A stretch of DNA of 64,000 nucleotides from Pacificimonas pallii (lineage in GTDB: Bacteria > Pseudomonadota > Alphaproteobacteria > Sphingomonadales > Sphingomonadaceae). The notes under the pieces are model-generated. The model ran no database searches. It saw nothing but the letters and a program-made list of their open reading frames with translations, and was not told the origin of the DNA. Numbering within the stretch: the first letter of the stretch is position 1; each line of letters opens with the position of its first letter. The stretch spans positions 186,001 through 250,000 of the forward strand of contig NZ_JAGSPA010000001.1 in NCBI RefSeq assembly GCF_019204005.1, read 5' to 3'. Both the position numbers and the translations under genes were made by a program. Shown in pieces: positions 63,448 to 64,000 of the stretch.

Positions 63448-63560
63448 TGAGCCTTTATACCATCGATTACAGTAAGTGAAAATGTCACAGGAACGCGTGC
63501 GCGGCTGTTCCGTTGGTTGTGTGAAATCACAATCACAATCACAGGAACAGGAGACACATC

Positions 63561-64000
63561 ATGCCTACCCCGCACATCGGAATCGACAAGGAAGGCCGCG
63601 CCAAGGTCGGCAAGGAGCTCGGCAAGGTACTTGCGGACAGCTATTCGCTTTATCTGAAAACGCACAATTATCACTGGAATGTGAAGGGTCCGCACTTCCA
63701 CTCGCTGCATGTGCTGTTCGAAGGACAATATACCGAGCTTGCCACGGCAGTGGATGATATTGCGGAACGTATCCGTGCCCTGGGTGAAACCGCGCCGGGC
63801 AGCTACAGCGCCTTTTCCAAGCTTTCCAAGCTGGACGAAGCGCCCGATACACCGCCCGAGGCGCTCGACATGTGCGAACATCTGGCGCTGGATCATGAGG
63901 CTGTGGCCGCGACGTGCCGCTCGCTAATCCCCGTCGCCGAAGACGCGGAAGACGAAGTAACCGTCGACATGATGATCGGCCGCATGACCGTGCATGACAA
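63561..64000 (+). CDS. dps: Dps family DNA-binding ferritin-like protein, truncated by window edge
   Basis: The 146 residues visible begin MPTPHIGIDKEGRAKVGKEL and continue with the Dps ferroxidase region NYHWNVKGPHFHSLH, then DDIAERIRALGE; the His and Asp/Glu ligands are in place. Dps oxidises iron with peroxide and protects DNA in starvation. The ATG at 63561 has CAGGAGA 8 bases upstream. The frame continues past the window end without a stop. Short AATCAC direct repeats lie in the leader. Confidence 0.93.
   Translation, partial: MPTPHIGIDKEGRAKVGKELGKVLADSYSLYLKTHNYHWNVKGPHFHSLHVLFEGQYTELATAVDDIAERIRALGETAPGSYSAFSKLSKLDEAPDTPPEALDMCEHLALDHEAVAATCRSLIPVAEDAEDEVTVDMMIGRMTVHD

Noticed and set aside
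1-64000. tRNA, rRNA, CRISPR, prophage or insertion sequence features
   Set aside because: Gaps between genes were read on both strands; no tRNA cloverleaf, regularly spaced repeats, transposase or integrase motifs were found. Riboswitch-like folds were not systematically testable by eye.

Overview
The window looks like a chromosomal segment of an alphaproteobacterium, most likely from the Sphingomonadales. GC is high. Lineage markers include MipZ, a TrcR/DUF1013 regulator, a hemC-hemD-mitofilin-hemY run, a DUF1674 (SDHAF4-like) protein, a cysteine-poor L36, a phasin gene behind PhaR-type sites, and a TonB-dependent receptor inside a catabolic cluster. The genus cannot be named from the sequence. 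No tRNA, rRNA, CRISPR array, transposase or integrase was found.

Bases 1-25,400 form an accessory catabolic region. Its first part (54-14,904) holds a TetR regulator, a secreted S9 peptidase, a tightly overlapped minus-strand operon (alpha/beta hydrolase, acyl-CoA ligase, second hydrolase, GPH-type transporter, SDR, enoyl-CoA hydratase), a second TetR, a TonB-dependent receptor, and a divergent hydratase/acyl-CoA synthetase pair. Similar TCAC-N5-GGT sites lie in both promoter regions, so the second TetR may control the whole set. The substrate is unknown; an imported ester or carboxylic acid fits best. The second part (15,073-25,423) is the most coherent system. kynA-kynU (tryptophan to anthranilate) diverges from an operon for aerobic anthraniloyl-CoA catabolism: a fused flavin monooxygenase/old-yellow-enzyme reductase, SDR, MarR, hydratase, acyl-CoA dehydrogenase, 2-aminobenzoate-CoA ligase, thioesterase and RidA-like protein. 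A near-perfect 30-bp palindrome lies in the shared promoter region. No formamidase and no thiolase are visible.

Bases 25,661-36,125 are mixed: a CPA1 antiporter, a DUF885 metallopeptidase-like protein, a 2-hydroxychromene-2-carboxylate isomerase-like protein, an AT-rich multi-pass membrane protein that looks acquired, NadB, a lone ABC ATPase, TldD and a secreted esterase. Degenerate GC-rich palindromic repeats occur at about 29.7, 33.5 and 39.2 kb.

Bases 36,511-64,000 are mostly housekeeping: PepN, PurH, a heparinase-like protein, Rpe, RsmB, an SDR, SDHAF4-like protein, a PEP-CTERM-like secreted serine protease, GpsA, TsaD, HemC, HemD, a mitofilin (Mic60) protein, HemY, a HAD hydrolase, RpmJ, a metallophosphatase, TrcR, a GT4/LpxH-like pair, PanC, MipZ, a membrane J-domain protein, a phosphohexomutase, a phasin, ClpS, a DUF1493-like membrane protein and a truncated Dps at the right edge.

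Two translation features stand out. hemY and rsmB both appear to start at CTG codons overlapping the upstream stop as CTGA; with ATGA, GTGA and TTGA junctions also present, all four NTGA forms occur here. The phasin gene has a second, well-placed internal ribosome binding site that would yield a normal-length phasin without its histone-like N-terminal tail.
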